From the NCBI RefSeq assembly GCF_943734655.1, contig NC_071355.1, positions 91,731,449-91,795,448 on the forward strand: DNA of 64,000 bases. Reading direction: 5' to 3'. The notes beneath the pieces are model-generated. The model was given only the letters and a program-made list of their open reading frames with translations. It did not search any database and was not told where the DNA came from. Numbering within the stretch: the first letter of the stretch is position 1; every line of letters begins with the position of its first letter. Of this stretch, positions 10,968-26,345 are shown piece by piece. The DNA is from Sabethes cyaneus. Lineage: Eukaryota > Arthropoda > Insecta > Diptera > Culicidae. Position numbers and translations under genes: made by a program.

Positions 10968-11942
10968 AATTAATTAATTAATTTATTGATTTATTTAACT
11001 AAACATTCATGTAGCACAAGTAACCTTGTTGGTTTTTTTTTTCTTTTATTTTGGGTACATTTTCCACTGCGACCAGTTATTTGATCTATTGTGGCAGGCC
11101 CCAGTTTATTGTACGCCACATCAGGGTGTCGTATCACTATTAGTATGAGTGATTTCCACTTGCTGATCGACGGCATTGTCCCAATAAGGTATTATACAAC
11201 GAATAAAGTTTATTGCCTTATTGGGAGAATTCATCCATACATCCGAGGGTTGTATTAAAGTCATGTCAAAGAAAGTTTTTCTTTTATGAAGTAGTGCCAC
11301 GCAATAACATAGTAGATGTTCCGCATTTTCACTTTCTAGGTTACAGAAGCGACACGTGTCATCTTCTAATTTTCCCAGTTGTTTTAAGTGATATTTACTT
11401 GCGCAGTGGCCTGTTACGAGGCCACAGTAAGTACGTAAGTCCTTTTTAGACAGGCTAAGAAGTTTCTGGGTTATTGTTTTATTAGGAGATATAAATTTCT
11501 TTGATTGTCGAGCTGTCAGATTTTTTTTCCAGACATCATCAATCATTGATTTTTCCCAGTTTTTTAATTCCATTTTAATAGTACCTTGTACCTTAACCTT
11601 GTTGGTTACGTTGATGGTTTTCAAAAGTTTGCGTACAATATGATTTTTGCTAATTAGTTTGCAGTTGAGAAGAATTTTTTTTGCAAGATTTTTTAAAGAC
11701 CGTATAGCTTCTGGCACTTTTACACACGCTCGGCAGACGGTTCCACAGACATATACTACGGTGACGAAAGGGTTTTCTGCCAACATCAGTTACATAACTG
11801 GTTAGCATGAGAATGTTTGTTCTATTTGATTTAGAGAACGAGTATAAGTTTAAGAAATAAGCTGACCCATCTAACAATATTTTGTATGTTACATTTGAAA
11901 TTTGATTAAAACGGCGAATATTATGTACGTAACAAGTGACGG
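10968..11942 (-). mobile_element. CR1/L2-like LINE 3' end (-), split by another LINE
   Basis: On the minus strand the C-terminus of a jockey/CR1/L2-type ORF2 is visible: VTCYVHNIRRFNQIS, TSYVTDVGRKPFRHRS, then LWNRLPSVCKSARSYTVFKK, ending QLQTN stop. The 3' UTR follows and ends in an (AATT)n tail at ~10970-10985. Positions 11035-11593 are a later LINE insertion in this 3' UTR. 5'-truncated and inactive. Confidence 0.75.
11035..11593 (-). mobile_element. Loa/I-type LINE, 5'-truncated, with 14-bp TSD
   Basis: The minus strand encodes the segment downstream of the RNase H region of Loa/I/R1-like LINEs: DDVWKKNLTARQSKKF, LVTGHCASKYHLKQLGKL, then a CCHC-like finger TCRFCNLESENAEHLLCYC. A poly(A) tail (T-tract at 11035) marks its 3' end. 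The flanks share TAACCTTGTTGGTT (11021-11034 and 11594-11607), a 14-bp target duplication. This shows a 5'-truncated insertion into the older LINE. The 3' end (11065-11093) resembles the tail of the SINE at 50583. Confidence 0.85.
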
Positions 11943-15060
<3,118 letters not shown>

Positions 15061-15129
15061 GTACTCTAATTTTTTTTCAACAATGGATAATGTGTCTTTA
15101 ATTTCGGTTAATCAGATCTTCTTCATGTA

Positions 15130-15465
15130 TCTTTATCCTTTTTTGACAGCTTGAGAAAAAAATTTCAAAATTTTAGTTGTCACCCGTTAGGTGTGAAGCC
15201 CTTACGAGTTTGGTTCCCCTTCTCGTAAAACTTGCGCGTGTCGTTAGTCCGGAATAGTTGTTCCAGCTCTTCACGATCTCTGTCCTCCTTCTGGCGCTTT
15301 TTCTTCCACAGGATCGTGGTCAAGTCATTTTACGCTCGTCGATATTTGGCCAAATTCGTCCTCGTGGATATGTTTGACAGTTTTTCCAATTTCTTTTTTC
15401 CTCTTCATCGCTTGTTGGCATTTCCCGTCAAACCAATCATTTTGTGCGCTCGAAATTTCCACACC
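15130..15465 (-). mobile_element. RTE-like LINE linker fragment (-)
   Basis: Reverse complement carries the charged linker between endonuclease and RT: QNDWFDGKCQQAMKRKK, KEDRDREELEQLFRTNDTRK and FYEKGNQTRKGFTPNG. This is the same block seen at 30781-31100/27390 in the larger RTE copy. Frames are broken. Confidence 0.7.
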
Positions 15466-15489
15466 TACACACTTAACAGAAAACACCGA

Positions 15490-15640
15490 GTTCGGCAAAA
15501 TTTTGCCGAAATCTCAACAACCGACCGTTCGGAAATTTTTTTTAGGTTGCCAAACGTTATTAAATACGGATCGTCGATATACACCATCGACATTTTTACC
15601 GAACGTTCGGCTGTTGAGATTTCAGCAAAATTGAATTAGA
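15490..15640. mobile_element. short MITE with long TIRs
   Basis: Left arm TTTTGCCGAAATCTCAACAA..CGTTCGG (from ~15500) is complemented by the right arm CCGAACGTTCGG..GTTGAGATTTCAGCAAAA (~15600-15634). The arms cover most of a ~150-bp unit. No ORF. Confidence 0.6.
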
Positions 15641-16560
15641 GCTTCATCCAGTACGCGCTTAGTTTTCGGCAACTCGTGGATTTTAATTTTCCGAATGTTT
15701 CATGAAATTGTTAGCAACTAGAATAAATATTACCTTTCAATTTGTCCGAATATTTCTTGCTGATTCTACCATCTACTGATTTCACAAAAATGTTTAAAAA
15801 ATATTTCAGTGTTTATTTTTTCATGTTTAAAAGTCAATTTTCAACAACTCACGCTTAGACATCATTTTGATGCAGCCCTAGTTTCAGGAGATACCATTTC
15901 TCAAGCATAGTACCTAATAAAATAAATACGCCCTTTTCAATAGTGATTCTTGAGCATAAATGGTGCCAAATTATTTGGAAGGTGCATATTTCCTCTTTTC
16001 AAAAACGTAGGTGACGTTTAGAGTAAATAGTTCAAGTTTTTTCATTTACCTCTTTCACATAAAACTGCTAAAATTAATAAATTACAGAAATGTGTTTTGT
16101 TCCGCCTTCAGAAAATGGTAAATATCTCAGCGAAATTTGAAGATACGTCCTTATTTTTTTCGGCAAAGTTGTTCGTCATAAAATTTCCCATCTATGCAGT
16201 ATAGCTACGTTGCTCTGAGACACTGTTCGATACCCTGTTTTGACGTTTATTTAAATGAAATTTCGAAAATTTTAAATTTTTGCCGAATTTAATAAATTTT
16301 TGTAACAAAATATGACTCCAGACATGCCACCATAACTGTTTTATGGATGTATCAGATCTCAATGATTGTGAAAAATATAGTTAAGTACCTTGTTTCACCT
16401 ACTTTAACATTTCTAAAAATATTTTTTTGAATTTACTGCTGAAAAATGCAATTTTTCCATAAAACTCAAATGTGCGACGCCTAAATCGCGGCTACCAATG
16501 TTGACGTCATATAAAAGTTTTGTTGTGACACCCTAAGCTAGCATTTGAGGGATGACCACC
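15641..16560. other. no gene seen
   Basis: AT-rich, homopolymer-rich sequence with no supported ORF or recognised family. Near 16545 and 16590 there are GACACCCTA/GGGACACTCTA strings resembling the DD37E element terminus at 17161, possibly decayed ends of that family. Confidence 0.35.
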
Positions 16561-16564
16561 CGAG

Positions 16565-17068
16565 TTTTCTGACATAGTGCTATTTTGGGACACTCTAATG
16601 CACATCCTCTCGGTGATCGCATTCCAGTCCAAAACGCGATCCTCGTTGGTCACAGCATTAATTAGGTGAAATTGGACTTTGCCGCCATGGATCCTGCACA
16701 CCATCTCGCTTGTGACCAACAAAATTTAGCGATCTGCATTTCCAGGTAACAAGTCTCCCTTTGTCCATGCCGAATGTTCCGAGTTGAATTTTCTTGATTT
16801 TGTTTTAGTGGGATAAGTTTAGATAGGTACTCGTTCCCATGGCTGAAAATCTCCAAAATAAAGAGAAAAAAAAGTTTATGCTAGGGCTTACGCCACCGAG
16901 TCTCGTGATGGGGCTACCACCTTATAGCGTTAAGACAACACTGTGCCTCTTTCCCTTTTGGTATACGACCTTAGTTTCCACCGGGGTTGCTTACCTGATC
17001 TCCGCTAAGGTTGTCCGTAATCCTGGAACCACATGGAGGTAAGGATAGGACATGCTGGATAAAAGGCT
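16565..17068 (-). mobile_element. RTE-like LINE 5' fragment (-)
   Basis: The minus strand reads endonuclease pieces (EDRVLDWNAITERMCI, ~16620) in broken frames. At 16960-17050 it reads the 5' leader that also precedes the RTE element at 32060-32150 (shared CCGGGGTTG and GATCTCC blocks). Confidence 0.6.
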
Positions 17069-17077
17069 AAGTATAAC

Positions 17078-17170
17078 TAAACTACTTCTAGCCAAGTTCT
17101 CAAGAGAAAATACCCAACGGGTAATTTTCTACAGCGTTTTTCCGTGATGCAATTTGATGAGGGACACCCT
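17078..17170. mobile_element. terminal fragment of ITmD37E-like transposon
   Basis: Matches the end of the transposon at 51850-51941: TAAACTACTTCTA, GTAATTTTCTACAGC and CCGTGATGCAATTTGATG. It finishes in GGGACACCCT followed by TA, the expected target dinucleotide. Confidence 0.65.
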
Positions 17171-17204
17171 TATGCTGCATTCAGACACGGCCGGCTTCGA
17201 CTGA

Positions 17205-17275
17205 CGCTTCCGCGTAAAACTACAAGGTATACAGCCCCAAGGGTTGTACGAAAGAGTGACGTAGGCCTATGTTAG
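17205..17275. repeat. dispersed repeat shared with ~37830-37890
   Basis: ACTACAAGGTATACAGCCC followed by AAGGGTTGTACG and GTGACGTAGG recurs in inverted orientation at ~37830-37890. A related TAGTCCTACGTC block is at 18390. Function unknown. Confidence 0.5.
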
Positions 17276-18640
17276 CGTTATCCTTTTATTCATAACATGT
17301 TTTATTCGGTGAAGTATTCCACTATGTCAGATCATTAGAGCAAGGACTAACGCAAACTGCATTTCTGGTATGTGTATGTTTATGAGTATCTATTGCTTCC
17401 CGCTTGGCTCACTAAAACCGTGAGCACGTGCGCTACGGAAACCACCCGTGAGGTTCAGACCTTCGTTTGTTTCTTGCTGTTGAATGAATTAGCCAAAATG
17501 CCGTCCCAGAAAGCACATAATAATCATGATATTCGAGCTCCTAGTAAATGTTTCAGGCTAAATGTGAATATCATTCGTCAATTGGCCTTGGTGGCCTTCT
17601 ACATCAAGTAATAATATTCTTTTAGCTGAAAACATCACTTCGATGTATCAGCAACAGCAGAAATTATTTTAGGGAATTTTACAGTGTTGTAGCCTAGTAA
17701 TTTAGGGAGAACGCCACAAAAGTGGTATGTATTTGGTGTTTTACGTAGATTACAACAAATTCCATTAAACCTTTAATTAATTCGTTGGTGGCCGTAGGTT
17801 ACAAATAACATCAGAGCCAAAGCACGTTCATCGCTAATATGACCTACTTACTGTTTGATTCGTCACAAAACAAATGAAACTAACCAGAAAGCAGTTAAAC
17901 ACTGCATATTAGCAATAATTTTGCTATCACTAGCTGTTATTTTAGATATATCGGCTACTTCAGAATTATCGCCATCCATGGATGTTTAGTGCGCCAAATT
18001 TTGACAATTCCACACCCCTGATAGTAATAAGCATGCAGGTTATCGGCATCGATTCACTATATCTTGGACCGAAAAGCTTTTACCAGCAGCTATCACTGTA
18101 GTCTGCCCCCGCTTGCCAACCGTGCTGCCCGTTTGCCTTCCGTGTTAACGAAATTTGACCTTGAAACTATACATACATTTTCATTATTAAGCGTATGAAA
18201 GATTATTATATATTACTATATTACCATAGAATTGCTGAACATTTTATCTATCCAATGACATATTAACAGTTATGTTTCGTTCAGTAGTTTAGAAGTTATA
18301 AGCATTTGAAATCTTTGTTTTAAACGTTACACTTCTATTTTCGTTTACACAAAGTGCTACCCAGTATTCAGTATAGTAAACAAAGACGTAGTCCTACGTC
18401 AAAAATGTTCATTTTGGTCTGGTGTTTCTCCACAGTTTGATCGATTGCCCTGATCTTCCGGTCCAAAGCGCGGAACGAGAAGCCTATAAAGCTCTCGGTT
18501 TTCCGCTTCAGCTTCTGCAACACTTTACGGTCGCGCAGCACCGTCGTGCGGCTGAATCCAGACTTTCATTCGACGCTCTCGTCTTTCTTCAGAAGGGAAG
18601 GCGATATTGTAAATGCCGGATCGGTTATATCCGGTGGATA
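17276..18640. other. no supported gene
   Basis: The 17372-17611 plus frame has no recognisable domain. At 18420-18640 the minus strand has a short charged frame (VLRDRKVLQKLKRK) next to the R1 remnant, of unknown origin. Otherwise nothing seen. Confidence 0.35.
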
Positions 18641-18649
18641 CGAAGTGCC

Positions 18650-21410
18650 TCACGATGCTGGCAGTATGCTGACCATTTTAGACCAGCTGGTAATTTCTAG
18701 GTCCAAATTTCCCATACATTTTCCATGTGACAGACACGGACGACCATTACATATCTGGGTAGCAGCCGCATTGACCGCTCCCCAGACGTCCGAGCTAGAA
18801 TACATCCTTTGGACTAAGTTATCCGCAGTAGTGTCCTGTCCGCTCACTGCCATCATGTTGCTTCTCACGCCCGCGAAACGAGGGCATATGAAGAAAGCAT
18901 GTTCTGCAGTTTCCTCAACGTCCACGCATTCGGGACACGCGGGGACTCCGCATGCCCAAACTTGTGCAGATACTGTCTAAAACAACCATGCCCTGGTAGA
19001 ATTTGTGTCAGGTGGAAGTTGACTTCACCGTGGCGCCTGTTGACCCACCCGGATAGTTCTGGGATAAGTCGATGTGTCCACCGGCCTTTTGTGGAATTAG
19101 ACCATGCCCGCTGCCATGTGGTCATCGAGGCCGATCTTGTGGTACTCCGTATGCCTCTAGTTCCACGTTGGTTGAAGCACTCTACGTCCTCGCTGATGAT
19201 GATACCAATAGGCATCATACCCGCTAAGACGCAGATTGCGTCATGTGAAACTGTGCGATACGCACTCGCCACTCTTAAGCACATGAGACGATAGGTGCTT
19301 TCCAGCTTGGCTAGATAGCTTTTGGTACCTAACGCCGATGAGCACACCGACCCGCCATACCTGAGTATGGACTGGACCACGTTGGCTAATAGCCTTCGCT
19401 TGCTGTCATATACTTTTGAGCTTTTAGACATCATACGAGCCAATGCCGAAATAGCTGTGGAAGCCTTCTTGAGGTCGACGTGGAAGCCTTCTTGCAGTCG
19501 ACGTGGCTCCCGAACTTGAGCTTGTCGTCGACCATGACTCCCAGGAGATTTAAGGACCGCGTTGACGAAATAATCAGAAGACCCTCCTTTGTGTTGTAGC
19601 ATAGCACACGATTCTGGAAATAATTTTCCAGGATCCTGTACAGCGACACCGGCACTTGGACGTTCCGAAGTGTTATTAAACGCAGTTCTCACGTCGAGCG
19701 TGACAACTGCGCAATAGCAAATACCTGTCCTCTTGCGCTAGATCGCCACCTCGGCTGTCTTAGTGACAGACAAGATGACATCCACCGTAGATTTGCCTTT
19801 TCGGAAGCCAAATTGGTTCCTTGACAGACCGTTTGTACCCTCAGTGTACTGCACGAGTCTGTTAAGGATAACCTTTTCCAGTACCTTGCCGGCAGTATCG
19901 AGCAGACAGATCGGCCTATATGTCGAGGGGACACCCGGAGGTTTTCCCGGCTTCGGCAATAGGACCAGATTCTGTCTGCCCGGGAAGTGGCCAGCTTCCA
20001 GGCATCTACTCATTATTGCCCCGAATAATTCGGGAGCCTTCAGAATAGCCGCTTTAATGGCCATATTCGGGATTCCGTCTGGTCCCGGTGCCTTGCTCAC
20101 CTTTAGGGATTTAGCGATCTCAATGAGTTCCTCGTTCGTAACCGTTACTTCCTACCCGACCTCTAAACCACCGTCGCCCACGTTACTTTGGATGTTCGGC
20201 ACGAAGGCCGACCATCCTACGTTATGGTCTGATATACTGGAACGTCGGCCGTGGGACGACTCAGCGACCTGAGGCCAGGGCCTTGGCTCGTGGCGCGAAA
20301 AGAGGCTCCAGTATCTCTGGCAATCGCTCTGCGGGCGCCATCACGCCCTTGGTCTTTGCCATTACGACCCTGTAGGCATCACCCCACGGGTTCGCATTGG
20401 CACTGGCACATAACCTTTCAAAGCAGACTCGCTTGCTAGCTATTATCCCACTCTTAAGCGCTGCACGTGCAGCAACTAGTGCTACTCGACATTCTGCTCT
20501 GCCCTCGTCCGAACGAGCTCTTTGCATAATTCTCCTTGCACGAAAGCAGGCTCCGCGGATTTCCGCAATTTCTTCTGTCCACCAGGCAACCGGTAACCTA
20601 CCATACCTAGGTCGGTTTTCCTAGGCATGGTGGCGTCACACGCTCGCGACAGCACCTCAACCAAATGATCAGCGTTCGGATCGGGCATATCGCGATCACC
20701 GCACTCTCTTCGGATCGCTTCCACAAATACTTCGGGGTCGAAGTATGATGTCTTCCATTCACGGCTGGTTGGAGTGTCGTGTCTACTCGCCGCCTGCCGC
20801 CTCGTTATCTGACCACCACCATAGCGCCTGATGGTCACTGTGAGTGTAGCCATTGTCTACCCTCCAGTTTCCTATCAGACCAGGACTGCCGAATGTCACG
20901 TCGATGATAGACTCCGCACCGTTCCTACTGAAGGTACTTGTGGTGCCGACGTTGGCCAGATATACGTTGAGCTTTGCCAGAGCCTCAAGCAGAATCCGAC
21001 CCCTATGGTTCGTGCGACGACTTCCCCAGCCCCACTCTACCGCCCAAGAGTTAAAGTCGCCCGCCACAACCACCGGCCTTAGACCAGTTAGCACAACTGA
21101 TACTCGGTCTACCATCCGCGTAAACTGCTCGATCGACCAACTCGGCGGAGCATAACAGCTGCAGTAGAACACTCCACCCACTTTGGCAACCGCAAATCCC
21201 TCGTCTGCAGTTGACACAACCTCTTGAACCGGGAACCTGCTTGTCGTCCAAGCAGCCGCCATCCCGGACCTATCCGAGACCCAGTTACCGTTTCCGGCAG
21301 GGCTGCGGTATGGGTCCGAGCATGTGGCTTGTGTTGCTCCATTTGTAGTTTCCTTTCGGGTAGTATTTCCATATAACACTGTTTGATAATCAACCAAATA
21401 AGACAAAATG
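18650..21410 (-). pseudogene. R1-clade LINE ORF2, inactivated
   Basis: Minus-strand ORF2 remnant in three broken frames. The endonuclease includes VVVAGDFNSWAVEWG and ESIIDVTFGSPGL then YTHSDHQAL (21100-20800). RT fingers and palm start SKAPGPDGIPNMAIKA (20100), NLVLLPKPGKPPG and YRPICLLDTAGKVLEK, NQFGFRKGKSTVD (19780), and VVTLDVRTAFN for motif A. After FQNRVLCYNTKEG the frame jumps to NLLGVMVDDKLKFG, so RT motif B and the FADD motif are deleted. The C-terminal part (LRYGGSVCSSAL, then VEETAEHAFFICPRF, 18900) is the R1-type cysteine/histidine region. Stops and frameshifts occur throughout. It could not retrotranspose. Confidence 0.9.
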
Positions 21411-23209
21411 TAAGACGCATTTCATTCTCGAATTCCCCACCCGCATTATTATTATGTTCAATGGAGAACGTAAATCCTCTATCAGACAACCGCCGCTGTC
21501 GGATCGAGATTTCATCGTTCCCGCTTTGGTGCCAAAGCGGCAATTTTTGACCGTCTGCCACCGTACGGATACGGCATATCATATGCATGTAGGAGCCGAT
21601 TTTAAACGGTAGCAAATATTCCGACAGCCATCGAGTTTCACGCGCGGTTTCGTCTCATCAGATTAAAAGATTGCCTGCCGCTGGACGAAATGCCGCTCGA
21701 CTGCGAGTTTCACCAAACTATCAACTCTTTTACGCGCTTGGACATAATTAAAGCTGAAATATTTTAGCTGTTATATTTCAACGCGTCTACAGAGAAGTAT
21801 CAATTTCTTACAAAATTGTACATCGCTTCGAATACGAATATCAAAAGCGACAGTCATGTAAAACTTGTACTCAAAAGTATCATACTTATATAATACCCTG
21901 AGTGAGTGACTTTGATTCTCACTTATAAAAGTTTAATCATGCATGCCGCTAGCGGCTAACCGTTGTGTAGAAAAAATTACCGACCGATCGGCAAAGTCCC
22001 GTGTATGATAAACGTAGGAAAAGATCCGCGGCACGTTTCGCTTCCAAATTTCGGTTTCAATTATAATTCAATCACCTTTCGTCCTCCGCGTAGTGACCGC
22101 GTTTTGTCCAATTCGTGAGAGTCGCTTATGAATGCTTCATCCGCGGCGGTGGTGATTCGTTCCCGAATGGTTAAAAATGGTTCTCACGTTTAATTGCATT
22201 AGCGCGATTAATACAGATTTCAAGTTTGATTGATCGCTCGAAAACCGGATGGTCCGATATGATATTTTCGGTATTGCTGAATGGGACCATGTTTTCTTTC
22301 CGTAGCAGCTATATGCTGACTTCTACGGTGACCTCTCTCAGTGATGACGTTTGTGTAGAACCTACAATTGTGCAGTTACAAAAATATTGAACCGAAATTC
22401 TCCAATGGTTAAAAAGGCCTAAAGGTGTGAGCTCGATCGTAGCAATAACCTAGAAGTTCCGTGTATAATAATGATATTTATCATTATTAGTGACACTAAA
22501 TAAATTATAATCGGCGTCACACCAAAAATGTATTAGACTACCGTTTTTTCTCAGTCCGCTACTGACTAGCTTTCAGAGTATAATATTTTAAAGGAACTCT
22601 AATATTTGTGGGCTTATGAATGAGAAAATGTCAGAAGAAAATAAATTAATCGTAAATTATCAAGTCGATTCATTGCGTATATTCTTTGGTGGACCATGGA
22701 GGCGACGATGTCACAAAGGCTTCTGTTGTCGAAATGGTTTGGTCATTATCGGGCTTTAAATTCACAGTCATTTTGGCTTATTTCGAAGGGAAACAAGATA
22801 TGGCTGGTGGTTTCATTGGTATTTTATTATAGGATTCCACTGGTGGCACGCGTCGAAAATTAATTCTACCTTAAAAGTAATTTTACAAATAACATTACAA
22901 TAGTATATAATTTTTTTACACGATGTAACAGCAACTTGTTTACTACAGTAGCAGTTATAAAATCTCTAACTGTATAAAAATATCAGTTTATATCACTGTG
23001 CAATAAAATATGTAATATTTAACGTATTAGACTAAACATGACAAAATATCTATACGCTAAATTCGATAACATTCCACACGATTGCAGCTGATTCAAATGG
23101 AACTATGTTGCTACATTCCTTCGCGAAACATGATCATCGGTATACATAGACATTCAATACCAAGTTTAGGGTACATTTTCAGGTCTGGTAATAATAAATA
23201 TGTAGTAGC
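21411..23209. other. no recognised gene; short coding-like frames
   Basis: 21420-21615 (minus) extends the R1 frame with unrecognised sequence. At 22697-22862 the plus strand has a 55-codon ORF (MEATMSQRLLLSKWFGHYRA...), while another frame of the same bases reads DHGGDDVTKASVVEMVWSLS. Which, if either, is coding is unclear. No repeats recognised. Confidence 0.3.
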
Positions 23210-24130
23210 TATCGTTCAATGACGACGGCAAGTTATCGGTGCCAGCAAAATCAGCAATCTCTTCCATGTCCGGAGGCAGACAGCTTCCAACAATCGGCTA
23301 AATCATCAGAAGCAACTCGACAGATTTAAACATTTTCTCACGTTCTCTTTGATTTTCGATGATTCGAACATTTTTCTTTCGGCAAGAATCCAACCACTTG
23401 TGAAATGCTCCGCCTGCGTAGCTGCCCATCGAAAACACTTCACCAAACAACATCAAAGTGAACTGCAGAGGGAAATGTTGTTTTAGGATCAGTGACCGAT
23501 TTTTTGATTTATTTTCATTAGTTTATGATCCTCTTGTAGCATATATTATATCATCAATTTGGCCTCTCTGGTGAGTTGGGAATCACCCAGGCGTGATATT
23601 TTTACTTCAACAAGTGTCATCATATCCGCGAGGAAGAGCCCAAACGCTCGATAACAGACTGTTCAAAAGCTAATATAATTCGAAAAAATCTTCGTTCCTT
23701 CTCTACAAGGATTTGACACGGTACACGTTATGGTATTGATAGCACAAATCCAATATCCGATCTATTAGATTATCCCAAAGAAGAATAGCAAAGCAGATTT
23801 GTCAGAAAATGGAGCGGTTGTCCGGAATTTCCGAAATTCATTTCCGCAGCTGGCCATCGAACAAATATTTATCCAGAGCCCCGAAAGTCAGTGAAATTGA
23901 TCCTATCTTGTGCCACTGTGTCGCATACAGGGGCTTAGTTTCTTTTTTCTTCGCTTTGACTTCTTTCAGCATCGGCTTTTCGTTTCGGATAATCTGCCGC
24001 CGAACCAGAGTCCCAATGAATGAGAAGAGTACAGCAGGATTAGGCAAGAGAGAGGAAAAATGACACGTACCAGTTACCTGTCGACGAGAATACGTTTGGA
24101 AGTTCGGAAATGGAATGATGGTGATAATCA
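23210..24130 (-). CDS. candidate host gene exons (minus), unidentified
   Basis: Three splice-bounded pieces lie in order on the minus strand. The first ends at the donor CGACAG|GTAACT (24079). Next, GGTTCGGCGGCAG| opens a frame reading IIRNEKPMLKEVKAKKKETK, then YATQWHKIGSISLTFGALD, to TGA at ~23840. Finally a strong acceptor ATTTCCCTCTGCAG| (23467) opens FTLMLFGEVFSMGSYAGG, FHKWLDSCRKKNVRIIENQR and ELLLMI, stop at ~23300. Protein-like frame continues after that stop (PPDMEEIADFAGTDNLP), so the stop may be a disabling mutation. No domain is recognised. The acceptors are good; the join between pieces is inference. Confidence 0.35.
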
Positions 24131-24584
24131 ATTGTGTTATTATTTTTCTACTAAAAGAGATTAATTAAGTAGCTAAATGACACCATTCGTTACATTCAAA
24201 ATTATCAGATATTTTAGCGGCGCGAAAAAGTTTGGCTTACCACTAAAAAAATTTACAAGTAAACAGTGGAAATTTTTTCATCAAAAACAGTAATGCTATT
24301 TCAGTAATTTTCACCATTGAAAGATCGTAAATTAATTAATAAGAAAATAGAATCATATTTTTGCTATTTTTTCTTTGCAGTTTTCCACAATCATGAAAAA
24401 TTTTGAGAAACTTTTTCCAGATAATATATTTTCTGTACTGCCAAGAACATTGAATTAAATTTTCCCAACAAATATTTGTTCTACGATGCTTGGTTTTACT
24501 GTTCACTAAGACAAGTCAAATAACATGCTAGTTTCACCAAGCATGTTTTGTGACTTTTATTAACACTAATTTATTTTATTTGCT
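24131..24584. other. no gene seen
   Basis: Strongly AT-rich, with no recognised repeat. Confidence 0.4.
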
Positions 24585-25235
24585 TCCTAAGACAAATCCT
24601 GATGAACAAATTTTTTTCAATGAGCTCGATTGCGGACTGCCGCTGTCTAATTCCTTGGACGCCGTCTACTCGCTGCAAGTTCCCGATCTACCTGTTCTAC
24701 ACAACTTGTTCACAGTGCTTCTGGTTGTCTAGGTTCTACCAGATTTGAAGAAAACAGCATCTTCGATAGATATTTGTCCGTCATTCTTGTGTCATGCCCT
24801 GCCCGTCGTATCCATCCAACATTAGCCACCTTTTGAATACCGCGCTCACTGTAAAGCTACGCGGGTTCAGGGGTTCATCCGTTGTCTCCATAATCCGTCC
24901 ACGCCACCAAAGATCGTTCTTAGCTTTCGTGTTTCGAAAATTTCGAGCAATCGCAGATTCTTCTCGAGCATTGTCCACATTTCGGTTTAATGAGCATCTC
25001 GCACGGGATACACTTTGTACGGTTGTTTAGTCTGTTCGATCACGGTTGTTTGTAAAGCCCATAGTAAGCACGACCTCCGCAAATAATGGAAATGCCTTCA
25101 AATCTCACAGCAGCTGTCATTGTCTACCGTCAACAGTGAGCCATGTGAGTGAGCTAGTGAGTAGACCACCTTGAACTCATTGCCGTTGGTCATTACACTA
25201 CAGCCCAAACGGCATTAGTCGAGCGAGGTTTATCG
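24585..25235 (-). mobile_element. RTE-like LINE C-terminal fragment (-)
   Basis: Minus strand: TNGNEFKVV (25190), TVDNDSCCEI, TMLEKNLRLLEIFETRKLRT (24960) and RTIFGGVDGLWRQRMNP (24890). This is the same C-terminal order as the RTE copy at 25640, with many frame breaks. The 3' end at ~24585 carries the same CCTAAGACA...CCTG block as the neighbouring copy. Confidence 0.75.
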
Positions 25236-25620
25236 CCCAACATGTACTTTATATTGAACGTTTGAATTCAGCTTGAAACCAAGAACATTCCATCAAGAAA
25301 ACTAGCATCTCTTCCTCGCGCCCATAGAAATGACAAGCAACAGAAGCAACAGCGCACTTCTCCCGACAAAAGTGGAAGCTGTGTGTACATGTATTGATGG
25401 AAAAAGATGTGTGCGAGAGTGGCAATGTACTGCATATGTGTTTGTGTACATCCGTAGAGCTTGCTAAGCCCAGTGCAAAAAGCCACAAAAATTTATCGTT
25501 TTTCACTCAAACGTATGTTTTTTTACCGGGGTAAAACTGAGGAAAAACAAAAATAAACGTGTAAAATCAATGTAAAATCTAACAACAGCAACAACAAATC
25601 AAACATATTGTTTATAGCCC
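25236..25620. other. no gene supported
   Basis: Two overlapping minus frames (25249-25506, 25268-25486) have no recognisable domain. Upstream flank of the RTE insertion. Confidence 0.35.
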
Positions 25621-26179
25621 CTAAAAAAAGAGACTTACTTACTTAGGTGGCTTGCCGTCCTAAGACAGAGCCTGTTGAACAAAGTTTCTCCATGTAGCTC
25701 GGTTGAGGGCTATCGCTCTTCAATTCCTCGGACACCAAGTACTCTCCGCCAGATCTCGCTCCACCTGGTCTAACCATCTTGCTCGCTGCGCTCCGGGCCG
25801 TCTTGTTTCTACCGGATTTGAGTCGAACATCATCTTTGCAGGGTAGTTGTCCGGCATTCTTGCAACATGCTCTGCCCATCGTATCCGTCCAGCTTTAGCC
25901 ACCTTCTGGATACTGGATTCGCCATAAAGCTGTGCGAGTTCATGGTTCATCCTTCGCCTCCATACTCCGTTCTCCTGTATGCCGCCGAAGATCGTTCTTA
26001 GCACTCGTCGTTCGAAAACTCCGAGCACTCGCAGGTCCTCCTTGAGCATTGTCCATGTTTCATGCCCGTAGAGAACAACCGGTCTAATAAGCGTCTTGTA
26101 CAGGGTGCACTTTGTACGGAGACTTAGTCTGACCGTCCGGTCCGTCTGGCCAGCGGAACCGAGGTCGAACGACACCGCT

Positions 26180-26345
26180 TGGGCAGTAGTATATTGATCG
26201 ACGGCGATGAGTTTGAGGTAGTCGATGAATTTGTCTACCTTGTCTCACGGGTAACAGCAGACAGTGATACCAGCCGTGAGATTCGGAGGCGTATTATCAA
26301 CGGAAGTCGTGCTTACTGGGGGCTTCACAAGCAAATACGGACGAT
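26180..26345 (+). other. inverted segment inside the RTE LINE
   Basis: The element lies on the minus strand, but this stretch encodes its ORF on the plus strand: IDGDEFEVVDEFVYL, then TADSDTSREIRRRIINGSRA. The missing minus-strand residues are exactly these, between KINTSKTKS and RLSLRTKCTLYK. The segment has therefore been flipped in place. Confidence 0.85.

Noticed and set aside
10682..10981. Signal-peptide-like ORF MYWQIITVIFLSVHTL
   Set aside because: Overlaps the right TIR of the 10252-10862 element and then runs into repeat sequence; more likely chance.
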